Below, piece after piece: positions 46,316 to 58,459 of a stretch of DNA of 64,000 bases. Every line of letters starts with the position of its first letter. Positions within the stretch are counted from its first letter, which is position 1. A program made the position numbers and the translations under genes. The notes beneath the pieces are model-generated. The model searched no databases and was not told the DNA's origin. It saw only the letters and a program-made list of their open reading frames with translations. The stretch spans positions 46,238 to 110,237 of the forward strand of contig WTPW01001276.1 of NCBI GenBank assembly GCA_009809945.1. The letters run 5' to 3'. Source of the stretch: Gigaspora margarita. Its lineage: Eukaryota > Glomeromycota > Glomeromycetes > Diversisporales > Gigasporaceae.

Positions 46316-46556
46316 TATACTTGCTGGCAAAACACGGACAAATCCCAAATTCAAAAAAACAATTGCTATTTGTAAAAGAATAAATCAAAAAAATAGTTTT
46401 AAAATTTTGCAAATATATTATCTATAACAATATCTACTATTTGTTTAAACAAATATTATAAATAAAGTTTTTGAGAAAATAATTTGGGATGTATTTGGGA
46501 TTTGGGCATGGACAAATCCCAAACTATAGTAATTTGGGATTTTGCCAACATGTATA
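46316..46556. mobile_element. hAT-like MITE inside the LINE, copy 2
   Basis: The ends TATACTTGCTGGCAAAAC and TTGGCAAAATCCCAAATT-type are inverted, and an 8-bp duplication GCCAGGGG flanks it (46,308-46,315 and 46,557-46,564). It is homologous to 32,627-33,024 without that copy's nested insert. It splits the LINE upstream of the endonuclease motifs. Confidence 0.8.
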
Positions 46557-46695
46557 GCCAGGGGATTAAGTTGGTTGTGAGTAACAGATTCTGTATTTGT
46601 TGATATAGTGGGTAGAGTTGTTAGTTGAGAGCTAAGGCTAGAGAGATTATGTTTCTGTTTTTTGAAAAATATTAGTTGTAGTGTCTATTAACTTA

Positions 46696-49380
46696 TTAAC
46701 TTGTGCCTATTGGCGATGTCTTAGCCAATGAAAAGTCAGAGTTGGTGTTGTTGAGTTCTTTAGCTGTCGGTGAGTTGGTAGATTCCTCATTCATTGGTGG
46801 GTTAAAGTTGGTGTTGTTGGTTTTCTCTTCCATCGAGAAGTCATTATTGGGTTCTTTAGGGGTTTGTGGAATACTTGTGAATGTTTGTATTGTGCTAGGT
46901 AAAGAGGGGCATGATGGTCTACTTGTACTAAATATGCTCCATGTTGGAGCAGGTAGAGGAGGTAGCTTCAGTATAAAATCTAAGATGCTACCTATCTTAA
47001 AGTGCTGCCAGAGGGTTTTCATGGTTGGTATTATGTCCTGTTGCTTAGTAATCAGAAGTGTTAGTTCTATATTATGATCATCAAGGAAGGTCTTTAAATC
47101 TAATAGATTGTCTGATAATGGAAGTGTTTGATTCGCTATCTGGGATGAATCAGCTGTTGTTTCTTCTGGAGAGTTTGTTGGAATTTGAATCCACTCGTCT
47201 AGAAGCTGTATAAAGTAATAATATTTGTGTAGTTCTTTGACTGTCTCTACTAGTTGTTTGGGTATTAGAATTGGGAAGAGGATGGTGATCTCCTCCATCA
47301 CTTGGTCAAATGGTAGAAGAGCAGGCTTGTTAGTAGAATTGGCCTACATAATATATTGGGGTAGAGGGAGCTTGATCTTGTATTATTGTGCTATTTGTTT
47401 GATGAATTCTTTAGCCTCTTGATCATCCTTAATTGGGAATATAAATTTGGTTTTGGTTCTGATTTTACTGATGTCTGATAGAAGGGGCAGTTTGATACTA
47501 AAGTAATCATTTGGTAACAGTTTGAATTTGTAAAATTCTTTTATCTCTGCAATTATATTGGCTAAAGGGTCATTGTCATTGCTGGGTTGTATAGAAAGAA
47601 GCTTCTTACTCTATGATTAAGCTCTTGGTAGGTTGTAGGGAGGAATTGTTTTTTAGGGGGCAGGTCAAAGTATACACTAGGAATTCTGTCTTCAATTTCA
47701 TAGTAGTTTGCTAGCATCTTTTTGTAGGAGCCTACATGGGGTAGGGCAGTTCTGTGTCAGATTGGGAAGTATCTTAGTAAATCTGCTCTGAAGTCTTTGT
47801 AGCAATCTGGAAGTAGAGAAAGTTTTATAAAGTAAGTGCCTGGGAGTTCTTTGAACTTGTAAATTTTTTTTAAGACATTGACTACTCCTTGAGTATGTGA
47901 TCATTGTTTGATGGGAAGTGAGAAAGGAAAGATATCCAATATCTCTTCAGAAATATCTGTAGGGTATGATGGAAGTAGTAGTAGTTTTTCTTCTATAGCT
48001 TTTGTGATCTCCTCTTTTATTTGTTTGTGAGTCTTCTCTGATTTATTTTTAATTTGCAAGAAGCCTCTTGCATACTGGATAAGCTCATAGATTGCCTTGG
48101 GCAAGAGTTTGAAGAAGTTAGTGTTTATGAAAAAATGGCTTATAAGCATCTTTTTGAGCATCAAGTATATTGTGTTATGTATTTGTCAGTTGGTTAGTAT
48201 AAGATTATTTTCTGTTTTGTAGGCTTCAAGCACATTTTTGAATAATTCCATGTATTCCAACTGATGTGCCGGTTAGTTCTTAGTTTTAGAGTGAAGGTTA
48301 TAAAAAATCTGGTATCATAGTTAACAAACTTGAGCCAAATAGCCTCAGGTATAGAGAGACGAGTTAGTATAACTGAAAGCATATGGCTAGTAAATTTATA
48401 AATCCCTTCCATGTTTGAGAGTGCTTTAGCAATTAAGTCATATGATCAGATTTGAAGGCCTACAGGTGTATCTGGCCCTTTTCTTTTATCTAGTACTGTG
48501 GTAGCCCATTCTATATGCTCTGTAGGAGTAGCTATATTAGGTATCAACAAGTTCTTTTTTGCAACTTGGCTATATAATCTTTTACTGTTTTGTGGAATAA
48601 TGTTCGGTGCTGTTTTGGATGCCTTATTTGAAAGTATGGCTTGGGGTGAGATGATTCTAGATTGTTTTTTGCTTATCTTAGTAGTTTGCAGTACCGCAGG
48701 TATTTGGATAGGCATATGGGTAGAGCTAGAGATAATAGGTTAGGTAATTTATTTGGTAGGTGTAGATGGGCATGCAGGAGTCCCTGCAGATGGAGCTGCT
48801 TGTGGATCTGTATCCACTGTTGTGTTTTGTGTGGCAGGCTATTGCATAAATTCCTTGATACTACCAGTAGATTCATTGTTAGTTTCTATATTTGTAAAGA
48901 AGCTATATAGGATGAGAAAGGAAGTGTCTGGGCTTTTGCGCTTTGTATAAGGTTTATTACCTGCTCATAGGGCTGTATTTGTGTCGCAAGATCGCAACTT
49001 CGAGTTGTTCTGGGTTGCTTCACATTAATGTTGATAGTACTGTCTTCTTGAGCTATAAGATCAAACAGAATTAACTGGTCAGTTTTGTCATGCATGTACA
49101 ACCGTCAGGGTGGGAAGTTGACTAGTTTGGCAACTTTTTCTAGTTTAGTAATATTAATGTAGAACAGATATTTGTCTGCATATTCAGGCAAAGTAGAAAC
49201 AGAGAAGATAATGTTAAAAGTGAGTTTTGACCAGTTATTTATAATTATGTTGACAAATTCTTTAGTGTGTTTTGCTTCAGAGCTAGCAGGCTTTTCACTA
49301 AGTGTAGTTTTTTTGGGCTAAGGCCGTTTGTGGGATTGAAATAGGGTGCCAAGAGAGAAAGAAGAGCTGCTTGCTACCAT
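46696..49380 (-). pseudogene. LINE ORF1 (RNA-binding/structural), broken
   Basis: Likely start ATG at 49,380 (MVASSSSFSLGTLFQS). Many short open pieces follow to the C-terminal 201-codon segment 47,301-46,696, rich in Pro, Thr, Asn and Ser. Recurrent LPNDY and L.PKK motifs are shared with the ORF1 relic at 33.4-35.3 kb. No zinc knuckle seen. Confidence 0.6.
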
Positions 49381-49762
49381 GTTTGTTGGTAGTTGAGTTG
49401 GTCCTAGAAGGGGTTTGTTGTTGGAACTTTGGGTGGCTTTAGGTAAAGCAAGTGTGGGCTTTGCTTTTGTGTTATTTTTTATTTGTTTGTTCTTAGAACC
49501 ATTGTTGCTATATAGTGAAGAAACTGTATTTTTGTTAATTTCTTAGTTTTTAGCTTCTAGATGATTGGTGTGACTAGTTGTTCCAAATATTGCACCTTTT
49601 TTAGGTCAATATTTGGGTGCTTGACAAGTTTACTTAAGGGCTAAATATCACTTTACTTAGTAAAATTTGAAAATATTGTTGCGAGAAGGTTTTTTCTCTT
49701 TATTCTGTTTTTGGTAATAGGGATCTACAAGAAGAGTTTTGTCGATTATGAAAAATTATTAT

Positions 49763-49868
49763 ACTTGTAAATTAGTATGATAATTAATTTTTGTGAATCC
49801 TGTGACAATAGTAATATGTAGATTTATAGAATTCACAAAAATCAATAGTCATACTAATTTGAAAGTAA
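49763..49868. mobile_element. Short foldback element
   Basis: 'aaattagtatga' followed by 'aatttttgtgaat' is inverted as 'attcacaaaaatcaatagtc' and 'catactaattt'. About 105 bp, at the LINE insertion site within the split transposon gene. Confidence 0.55.
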
Positions 49869-49979
49869 TATTATCAATATAAATTAATTTTCTTTTTAGA
49901 TTAATTATCTTATCCCAGAAGGCCAGAGTACTGGAAAGGGCCCAAATACAGTAATATCTCTTGTTTATCATTATTTTAC

Positions 49980-50242
49980 AGGTCTATATTATTTCGCTAA
50001 CAATTACTTCACTGTTTTACCGAAGCATATTTTACTGACAAATTTTTTTTTAAAAAGCACACTAACTTTAACCCTAATTCTACTCTGACCCTAACCTGAC
50101 TCTAACAACAATGACCAGAATTAATTTGTCAGTGAAATAAGCTTTGGTGAAATAAACTGTCGGTAAAATGACCTTGTCAGTGAATAATTGTTAGTGAAAT
50201 GTTATGTCAGTGAAGTAATTGTTAGTGAAATAATTGCCACCC
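49980..50242. mobile_element. MITE with telomere-like core and 9-bp duplication
   Basis: TTATTTTAC flanks both ends (49,971-49,979 and 50,243-50,251). Removing the insert restores the transposon reading frame ...YHYF-T-HSLGEK.... The ends share ATTATTTC.CTAACAATTA inverted. The centre, about 50,068-50,106, is a degenerate CCCTAA run. A 9-bp duplication suggests Mutator-like (MULE) mobilisation. Confidence 0.8.
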
Positions 50243-51043
50243 TTATTTTACTACCCATAGCCTTGGTGAAAAGCATGTTATCATCTATGCAGATAATTGT
50301 GTAGATCAAAATAAAAACAATATGATGATCAAATATCTATTCTGGCGGGTAATGAATGGTTTATATAATAGAATCACATATAGTTTCATAATTCCTGGTT
50401 ATGCAAAGTTTGGACCAGACAGTTTTTTTGAATTATTTAAATTGAAACTTAGAAATTCAGAAGCAGATGATTTAGAAAATTTAATTCATATTATTGAACA
50501 ATCTACAACTGGTGAATATAACAAAGCAGATACAATTATTGACTCCAATGGGAATAGAAAAATTATATTTTACAATTAAAGTCAATTTTTAGATAAGTTT
50601 TTTACTGTAGTTCCATCTATTCTTATGTAGCATTATTTTGTTATATATCACGAGTTCCCTAGTAAGGTAAAAATTTGAAGGTCATATGATAGTGATGAAA
50701 CTGAGGTTTCAATTGCATGGGTTTTATCAATTCTGAAAACAAAAATGGTGAATTGATTTTTCCAGATATAATTCTTCCTCATGAAATTAGTTTAAAATGA
50801 CAATGGTATCTGTATGAAGAAGTAGCACAACATATCCAAAACCCAGCAAAGCATAATATTTACTGTCCAAAATCTAACCAATCTAAACCAAAAAAAATTA
50901 AGAAATAATCTAAAAAGGTAATAGTAAATTTTATTAAATAGAAAATTCAATTTACTGCAAACTGCTAACTCGTAGATTCTTAATATACACTTAAGAGCTA
51001 AAATTTTAATACAAGTAATATACAATGTATGTCAAAAAGATAG

Positions 51044-51298
51044 TACTATAAAGTGCCATATACAAGATCTCCAAATAGAAGATCCACCATAAATTAGAAC
51101 CACAAAAATTATATTAATCAAATACAGGTTTTTTTAAATCGTTAGACTGCTTATCGTAAATTAAAGTGTATATGCACTTTAAATTTTTCCTTTTCACAAT
51201 GTAACCTCTTAGCATGTACTAGACCTGGGGTCTACTATATAGTTTAAAAATTGGTAGATTGCAACAGACCCGGGTCTTGTATGCGGCACTTTATGGTA
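51044..51298. mobile_element. MITE with TAC(T/C)ATAAAGTGCC ends
   Basis: TACTATAAAGTGCCATATAC at left is inverted at right ('tatgcggcactttatggta'). An inner 'acccgggtc'/'gacctggggtc' pair is also present. A relative with similar ends is at 53,181-53,434. Confidence 0.65.
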
Positions 51299-51506
51299 AC
51301 TCTATATCTTAGGAGACACCCTAAGAGTAAAATTCGAATTGGCAAAATGAAATAAAAAAAAAGCTCTCTAGTATATCACTAGCCTTCATAAATATTTGGA
51401 TATACTAGTTAGCAATTTATGGTAATGTTCTAAATAATTTATACAAAAAATCATTATATTGGTTATTTTTAAATATTAGATTTTGAATTAATATTTGTCT
51501 AGCATT

Positions 51507-52141
51507 AGTCCTCCGGGTCGATAGCATAGCGGTTATGCTCTGAGGATACAAATCGGAAGGTTGCCGGTTCAATTTCTGGTGGCGGCGAAATCGTAATTCT
51601 ATGTTGCAGGTCCTACTATATCGGGAGATGTTAGTGTAGATCAGAGAGTTTGAATAGGCAATTCCTGTAGCAGGTTGCAGGTATTGCAGCTAGTGTGAAA
51701 CCTTCGGGCGGACTACTTAAAATAGGTACCAAAAGTGCATGTGTGGCCAGTTGTACCCTCGTCTGCATATGGTCACACCGTCGAATGACGGACGCTGTGG
51801 AGCGACGCTGCAAGTAGTCAGAATCAAAACCCCAGGATCGTCCTTGAGTCAGAACACCGATTTGAATAACTGAAGTCACGAGACGTATTGAGAGGCCGAA
51901 GTCTGAAAGGATATTTCAAGAACTCGTGGTGGCGTGTTTGGACTACAATCTGAACCAACAGGCTTATGACCATAAGAATCAGAGGGGCTTGCTAGGAGGA
52001 ATAAGGCTCGGTGCAACAACCCTGCTTGGGCATTAATAGAATGCCAGGTAGTAGCCTACGTAATAGTTAGAACATTATTTGTACTTGTATTTAAATATCT
52101 AATAAAGTAGCGCATGGTTGTAAAGTTAAAAAAAAATATAT
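51507..52141 (+). mobile_element. Complete tRNA-derived SINE
   Basis: Flanked by ATATTTGTCTAGCATT (51,491-51,506 and 52,142-52,157). The tRNA-like head (about 51,515-51,590) has A-box-like TAGCATAGCGGTTATGC and B-box-like GGTTCAATTTC. The shared central domain follows (about 51,645-51,770: 'gaataggcaatt', 'gcagctagtgtgaaacctt', 'gcggactacttaaa', 'gtggccagttgtac'), then a unique body and an A-rich tail. 635 bp. No protein is expected. The flanks, 50.9-53.2 kb, hold no gene that I can support. Confidence 0.82.
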
Positions 52142-53180
52142 ATATTTGTCTAGCATTCATAGTAGTAAGATATGGGTTAGTCTATACCGTTATTAAGTTA
52201 AAAAGTCTCAAAGCCTCAAAAATGTACAGATTTACCCATATATAATCTAAGAGTCTAAATGTTTAAACATTATAAGTGGCTAACATATAGCTTTATTTGC
52301 AATTTTTATGATATTTTATCATAGCAATTTTAAATCAAGCAGTTGAAGAAATAGTAGAAATTATTGAAGACCAGAAAAAAACACATTCACAAGTATTCAA
52401 ATGAAAAAAATTTTGTTTTTGATTACAAACATACTATATTATAATTTTGGTATTACTATCATAGTAAATACAAACTTTTATTATTAACAATTATTAGAGC
52501 ATAAGGCATATATTTAAAGATGTAATATTGGCATCTGTTATGTGAAATTTGAGTTGAAAGGATATTGGACAAATGCTTATATGGGCATGTAGCAGATTAA
52601 ACAATCTTAGTCTAATACATCATACTTATATATTTTAATAACAATAAATTATATTAAAAATTTTCGTTAGGATAGAAATTGGATTTTATTAAAGCATTTT
52701 GCCTACAAGCGTTATTGCATGCTTCTACGGTAACCAAAACATATATTAGAGAATAAGTAAATGCATATAAATATGATATTTAGTACTAATATTGTAATAA
52801 ATTCAAACTCATTAAATACAAGAAATGATCAATTTAATATTAAACCTATATTTTTACTAATAAAGAGCTTTTACCTATTCGAAACCATTTTCATGCACTT
52901 CACGACTGCGTAGGTTTTCTATTATTGGAAAATCTTTAATTTGGATATGAAAATTTTCTCAATAAATGATCTAAAACTAGTAACATTATAATTGATAAAG
53001 TCAGTAAATGGAAGGCTGCCAAAGTTGATGCTTTGCCAGAATATTTTTGAAGATCTAATAACTAATCTAACTAGTTATATGTATGAACTCAGGATATTTG
53101 ACAGAAATCCTCAGACCTAAAAAAACAATATTAAAAACATAGCAAAAAAAAGTTAAAGGCAATAATAAAATATATGGTAG

Positions 53181-53434
53181 TACTGTAAATGTGCATATAC
53201 AAAACCTGGGTCTATTCATTCTACTAATTTTCAAACCCTTTAGCAGATCTTGGGTTTAATACACACTAAGAGATTATTTCATAAAAGAAAAAATTACACA
53301 GTTTGTATTTACAATAGGTAGTTTAGTTATTTAAAAAAAACTGCTTTTAAGTAAAAAGATTTTGTGAATTGTAGCTGGGTCTAATTAATAGCGGGTCTAC
53401 TCTTTTAGAGGTCTTGTTTACGTACATTTACAGT
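53181..53434. mobile_element. MITE related to 51,044-51,298
   Basis: TACTGTAAATGTGCATATAC at left is inverted at right ('gtacatttacagta'), and 'acctgggtcta' pairs with 'gggtctact' further in. About 254 bp, non-coding. Downstream to 54.3 kb there is no gene; a short hairpin with 'aatagaaatgggacaa' and its inverse lies at about 53,868-53,917. Confidence 0.6.
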
Positions 53435-54339
53435 AGTTTATAAAGTACTACTCTAAAATTGCTCAATATTGCTGAAGTAGTAAGAAATGTTTAGGTTATA
53501 GTACCTTTTTTATTATGTTTCATAATAGAAGCACATTATCTTGCCTTGTAGTCGTTCATACAAGCGAACTTGTATTGTTGCCTGAAGGGAAGTGGGAAGT
53601 ATAAATTAGTTGCAGCCAAGGCTAGTTCCAAATAGTATAGATTATGTTAAGCCAAATCACCAATTTAAATGCCTTTTTGACCAGAAACTCTTGTCCACCA
53701 GGTTGTTTTGATTAGTGGCTAACACATGGATTTGGAGCTAAATCATGTACATTCTTAAAATAGCATGATTTTAAAATAAATAAATATGTAAATAATCACT
53801 TCAAATAAACTATTTGTCAGCTGTTAGACAAGTTAGACAATGAATAAACATAAAAAGAGCAGATTAATAGAAATGGGACAAGTCTATTAGATAAATTTGT
53901 CCCTTTTCTATTGACACATGATGATCATTATGGTCAGAACTTTGTTCAGATTTAGTTTAGATATAGTTTGGATATAGTTCGGGTATAGTTCGAATTTGGC
54001 AGAAATTTGTATAACAAAATACAAAAACCTAATTATCTCAAAATTATAATTTATCCAATTTGTTCTTTTTTTACTAACACATTTTATCAGTTAATAATTG
54101 ATATATATCTATATATAAAATTTGCCAATATCATTATAGTTTTCGCGGTTGTATAACATTGCACAAAATTAAATATTTTTAATTATTTTAAAAAGTACTG
54201 CATAAAATTTTTTTATTTTTTTTTATTTAAAAGATATAAATTTAATAAATTTATATTTTTATTTTTGGCTTAATATCTTATAAATTTAGCTCTATATAAA
54301 TTTTTAAAAAATAACTACAATATTATTGTAGGCTACTGT

Positions 54340-54505
54340 ATAAAAGATATTCTAACTGTATCAAAAAGATAACTCTAATCCTAATTCTAAAATGAGACAA
54401 AAAATTTTTTTTTTGTTATTGGTTTTATAGATACTTTTTGTCTCATGTTTAGGGTTAGAGTTAGAATTGCCTTTTTGATACAGTTATAAGGTCTTTTATA
54501 TATAA
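54340..54505. mobile_element. Short palindrome with telomere-like words in both arms
   Basis: 'tgtatcaaaaagataactct' followed by 'aatcctaattct' and 'atgagacaaaaa' is inverted as 'ttttgtctcat', 'ttagggttagagttagaatt' and 'ctttttgatacag'. The TTAGGG-type words are thus on opposite strands in the two arms. 54.5-55.6 kb has no gene. Confidence 0.6.
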
Positions 54506-55624
54506 ATAGTATAAATATCAAGAGTGTGATTTATATAGCATATAAGTTATAGCATTTGATATAGTGTAGATCGATTGTTTATACAATTTTTAAAAATTTT
54601 AGAAAATCTAATAATATGGAGATTATGTGAATTTCAGCATCATCTGATTTTAGCATCATCTCTAACAATTATTACTATATTTGAAATTGGTAATAAATAA
54701 ATAAGTAAACAATATATTATCAAATCTGATAATGACCCTTATAAAAAGTTTTTTTATACTAAATAAATATTATTTTTGGCTCTAAGTAAAGATGTAAAGC
54801 AGGTTCTTATAATTCTACTGCTAAAAATTATTAAAATTGAACTAGTAGATAAGAAGATATAAATAAAAATATCTTCAAATATTTTTAAATTATATAAAAA
54901 TTTTATATATACAGACCAAATTTAGATTTTGTTCTATGTTGTTTATATATTTGTTTTGTTCCAATTCCAAATTTAAAAATAATACTAATCTTATTTAGAT
55001 TGGCAATTAATTATTTATTTATAGCTATAATTTGCACAAAGATCTAATTTCACTAACAAGACTTTTTATATAGTCCATATAGATCAAAAACAATTTTGAA
55101 AAAAATTTTAATTTCAGAGCTTCAAAGCTAAGAGTATTGCTAAATATTTGTATAAAATTTGAGATAATAGTATAAAACCAAGACAATTCAATAGTACAGA
55201 TTTTGGAAATAGAATAGAATATATTTTCAAATTGTTAAAATTATTTATTAAATAAATATATAAAAGGTAATAACCTACTTTATCTTATTATTAATTTTTA
55301 TTTGTCTTAAAAAAATTTAATAAAATCAAATCCAAGCTTTTATTTAAAGAAATATAGGATTTACTTTGCTATGCCTTTAAGGAAGTTTGTTTAGAGAGAT
55401 ATTCAAATTGGAGGCCCAATACTTTAATAGTTACTAGTAGTAATAATAAGAAAAAATATTTTCATATATCAACTTTTGGTCTCCAATTTAAAAATATTGC
55501 TAAAATTATAGTATCACTAAGCTTGTTTGCAAAAACTTTTAGTTAGTTTACAAAACAAGATATTGTTGATAATATTGTGAATAAGAGTTTATTTTTTTGG
55601 TACTTCAAAAATTATTTTTTATTT

Positions 55625-55879
55625 TATTTTATTTTTTTTTATATCAAAGTTTTCTTTATAGAAATAGATTTTTTTATTCAAGCCTAGAATCAAAGGTTCT
55701 CTTTAGTACCCATTATTTGTTATATGAATAAGAATACAACAAGCTATATGTACACTTTGGGTGTCTACTTTAAGTAGTCTACTCAAAGATTCTATATTAG
55801 CTACCATTCTGCAATCTGATATGAATTGTTTATTTAAACCTTCTAAGTTTTTGTTCCTCCTGTCAATTCTACTTGTTTT
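55625..55879 (-). mobile_element. SINE 3' part, minus strand
   Basis: A T run at about 55,625-55,640 is followed (plus reading) by 'caaagttttctttatagaaa', 'atttgttatatgaataag' and the inverted shared SINE domain ('acactttgggtgtctacttt', 'aagtagtctac'). It ends at a MITE boundary; any 5' part beyond the MITE was not recognised. Confidence 0.65.
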
Positions 55880-56286
55880 ACTATGGTGCTGGAAGCCTAT
55901 ACTAGACAATAAAATAGGGTAACTTTAAAATGCATCATCTTTTTATAGAGACAATATTTTTAAAAGCTATTTGGCAAACTTGTAGAGCATATCATAGTGA
56001 ACAAAGTTACTGGTCAGATTTTTAAAATGTTGCCTTTATAAAAAGTTATAGTACTTTAAAGTTAATTAAAATTGAAACACATAGTAATTACATATAAAAC
56101 AATAGTAATCTTTAAAATGCATCAACTTTTTATACAGAAGGTTTTCAAAAAAAATATTTGGCATAGTTATAGAACTAATATTCCTTTATAAAGTTACTGG
56201 TCAGTTTTTTAAAAAACCTCTTGTACAAAAAACTATAGCAATTTAAAAATTGAAACGTGTTGAGTATAGGCTTCCAGCACTATAGT
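55880..56286. mobile_element. MITE with 24-bp ends in the SINE
   Basis: ACTATGGTGCTGGAAGCCTA at left is inverted at right with one mismatch over 24 bp. Inner direct words ('ctttaaaatgcatca', twice, at 55,924 and 56,112) suggest internal duplication. About 407 bp. Confidence 0.7.
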
Positions 56287-57429
56287 ACTTTTCTTTATTA
56301 CATTATTCAGTTGAGGTTCATACCAGATACTATCAATTACTTCAAAATTTATTAAAGAAACTAGAAAGCATGTATATATATTATATTCCCAAAATAGAAT
56401 ATTTTTAATTTTATTCTATACCCATTTAATGACAAGAAACTAGTTGTTGATAGTTCAATCTTAGATATGATAGCATCCTTATTTTGTGAAACTGTTCTAG
56501 AATCAGTAATAGGTAAAATCTTTGTTTTAGAATTGGTAATAAGTAGAATCTTTATTACAAATATCAAAACTAGTAAGAATATTGAAATTGAACTTAATTT
56601 GGTTGCAAAATTATTAGAAAAATTTAAAATTAAAGAATGTGAGCTTTTATATCTGTAAGAGAATTTGTTAATACATTTTTTCTTAAATAGATAAATCTAG
56701 CATATTGCTCATCATATTATTGAAAATATAGTTATAAAGATTCATATACAAGTAATAATATATATTTTATCTGAAACAAAAAATTATATAGCTTCTATTG
56801 TTATCATACAAATAATAATAAGAAAGCTGAACCCTATTAAAAAAATAGTTTCAAAACAAAAATCTAGACTTCTAGTTTCAGAAAAATTAAATCATTATAA
56901 AATAATATATTCTAATAATCATTTTGTATAGGGTCTTGAAACATGTATACATTAGAAAAAAAATACTTGTAACAAGATTTATAAAGCTATTTAAGCAACA
57001 ATTGTTTATATTAATAAGAGTAAGAAGTTTTGGGTATTTAAAGTTAAAAATAAAGATAAGAATAGCAAAAACAAATTTCTTTAATTTTTTTTTGAAATTT
57101 GTAGCAAAACCAGTACTAGAAATTAATAAAAAATTATTTATCTAATTCTTTGGCATATAAAAAATATAATCTGTAATAAAAATAAAAGCTTAATAAATAT
57201 ATTTGGAACTAGTAAGCATATTTGAAAAAAAACTAAAAAGAAAGCTTATTAATTTGTATATTAAAATCTACTCTTTAACAATATGAAAAAAATATTTTTG
57301 TTGATTTTATTAGTGATAAATTTTTAGAACTAAATCTCTATTATATAGTATTCAATTTAGAAAAAATGCTTAAAAATTTAATAGTTTTATTTAAAATAAA
57401 AGTTAATAGTTATGAATAAAACTAGTATC
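56287..57429. other. Gene-free AT-rich stretch
   Basis: Short frames (to 73 codons) are K/I/L/F-rich and without recognisable motifs. I see no gene. Confidence 0.45.
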
Positions 57430-58126
57430 TTTGACCTGCAGGTCAATAGCGTAAGTAGTTATGCTCCCAGGTCCCCATACATAAGGTTGCCAGTTCAAGC
57501 CCACTAGGAATATTTAATTCTATACGGAGTCATGAGACGGATGGGCTGAACCAGAGTGCTAGGACCACATGCAGGTTTATAACTACATTTGGATGCTCTA
57601 TAAAGATATGGCATATGAAAATAGGACCCCTAGTAAAGATCCGGACAAAAAAAGAAATAGTGAATACTTCTGGTGAAATTCTGGTAGAACAAAGAATACT
57701 TCCGGTGGAATTCTGGTTGAACAAGGGATACTCCTAGTGGAATTCTGGTTGCAAGGGTATTAGACACCAAATTAGAAAAAAAGTCCTACGAGGAAAACCA
57801 GACCTGATCCAAACTCAGAAGAAAGTACCTGGAGCAGATAAAAAATAGACCTATACAAGCATATCGGCAGAGTAAACTAACTCCTTAAAGTTGATCTAGA
57901 AGACTTCAGTTGGGGCACACCAAATAACGGACCGGCTGGACTCAGCCAAGAAAACCAGATAAAGGAGAAATAGGGTAGGATAGACTTTGTAGAATTAGGA
58001 CAGAATATAGATCATTACAAAAATGTACAAAGATGAGGGTTTCTGTTGAGTTTTCACGATTAATGACCTTAATAAAGACTGCCATCTGCGGCTTTGGGTG
58101 TATGCCTGAAGAAACATTTAAAAAAA
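57430..58126 (+). mobile_element. tRNA-headed SINE, second subfamily
   Basis: A target duplication AAAACTAGTATC lies at about 57,418-57,429 and again after the A tail, ending at 58,138. The tRNA-like head at about 57,435-57,510 has 'caatagcgtaagtagttatgc' as A-box region and GCCAGTTCAAGCC as B-box. The body differs from the 51.5-kb SINE and lacks its central domain. Near 57,660-57,750 a unit of about 41 bp ('acttctggtgaaattctggt') repeats about three times. Confidence 0.75.
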
Positions 58127-58459
58127 AAAACTAGTATCATTAGTAAAGAATAGCATAAATTCAATAGCTATCTTAAATATTTTATAGCAAAAAAGAAAGG
58201 TAAATATAGAATATAAAGGATTTAAACTATTTATTTAAAAGATTTCTTTGTATTTATAGTAACAAGCAACTAGAATGCCTCATTTAAAATAGATACAAAT
58301 AATAATCACATAGTTTGTTTTGATCAGGTTGTTATGATTACTATATTTGTTCTATTGGCTTCTAATTATATTTACTTTTTTCATTTTTCTATTATAAATT
58401 TTTAGTATTAAATTTTACTAAATAAATAAAAATATTTAAATTTATTACTTTACTATGGT

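Larger units (their letters stand above)
40496..49743 (-). mobile_element. Near full-length LINE with 19-bp target duplication
   Basis: GATTATGAAAAATTATTAT flanks both ends (40,477-40,495 and 49,744-49,762). The poly(A) tail is the T run at 40,496-40,509, so the element reads on the minus strand. Order: ORF1 (about 49,380-46,696), APE-type endonuclease (about 46,310-45,520), reverse transcriptase (about 45,400-43,500), RNase H (about 42,700-42,000), then a 3' UTR of about 1.5 kb. Many stops and frameshifts. Two MITEs sit inside (41,043-41,442 and 46,316-46,556). Such an order is typical of I/Jockey-like clade LINEs with an RNase H domain. Confidence 0.85.
37400..50905 (+). pseudogene. Decayed DNA-transposon gene (ADNC...QNKNN family), split by insertions
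   Basis: Coding remnants occur in order on the plus strand. First, 37,400-38,163 (an ORF of 139 codons at 37,575-37,994, then NLRAHYQTSGLAPKIHGLTG). Second, 39,425-40,100 (DDTHEIIYLPACESKQSLYR, SDLCMLCK, KIFGVYEEAIPWQ). Third, 49,890-50,905 (NYLIPEGQSTGKGPNTVISL, VIIYADNCVDQNKNN, PGYAKFGPD, then DIILPHEISLK.QWYLYEEV). The conserved order and the ADNC.GQNKNN-type signature are those of a widespread uncharacterised transposon protein family with a probable RNase H-fold (DDE-like) core. Several internal stops and at least four insertions make it non-functional. I assign no named superfamily. Confidence 0.72.

Noticed and set aside
46703-47077. 124-codon plus-strand frame
   Set aside because: Antisense of the Pro/Thr/Asn-rich LINE ORF1 C-terminus.
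56467-57145. Two frames of 63 and 73 codons
   Set aside because: K/I/L-rich, no motifs, no splice context; indistinguishable from chance in AT-rich DNA.
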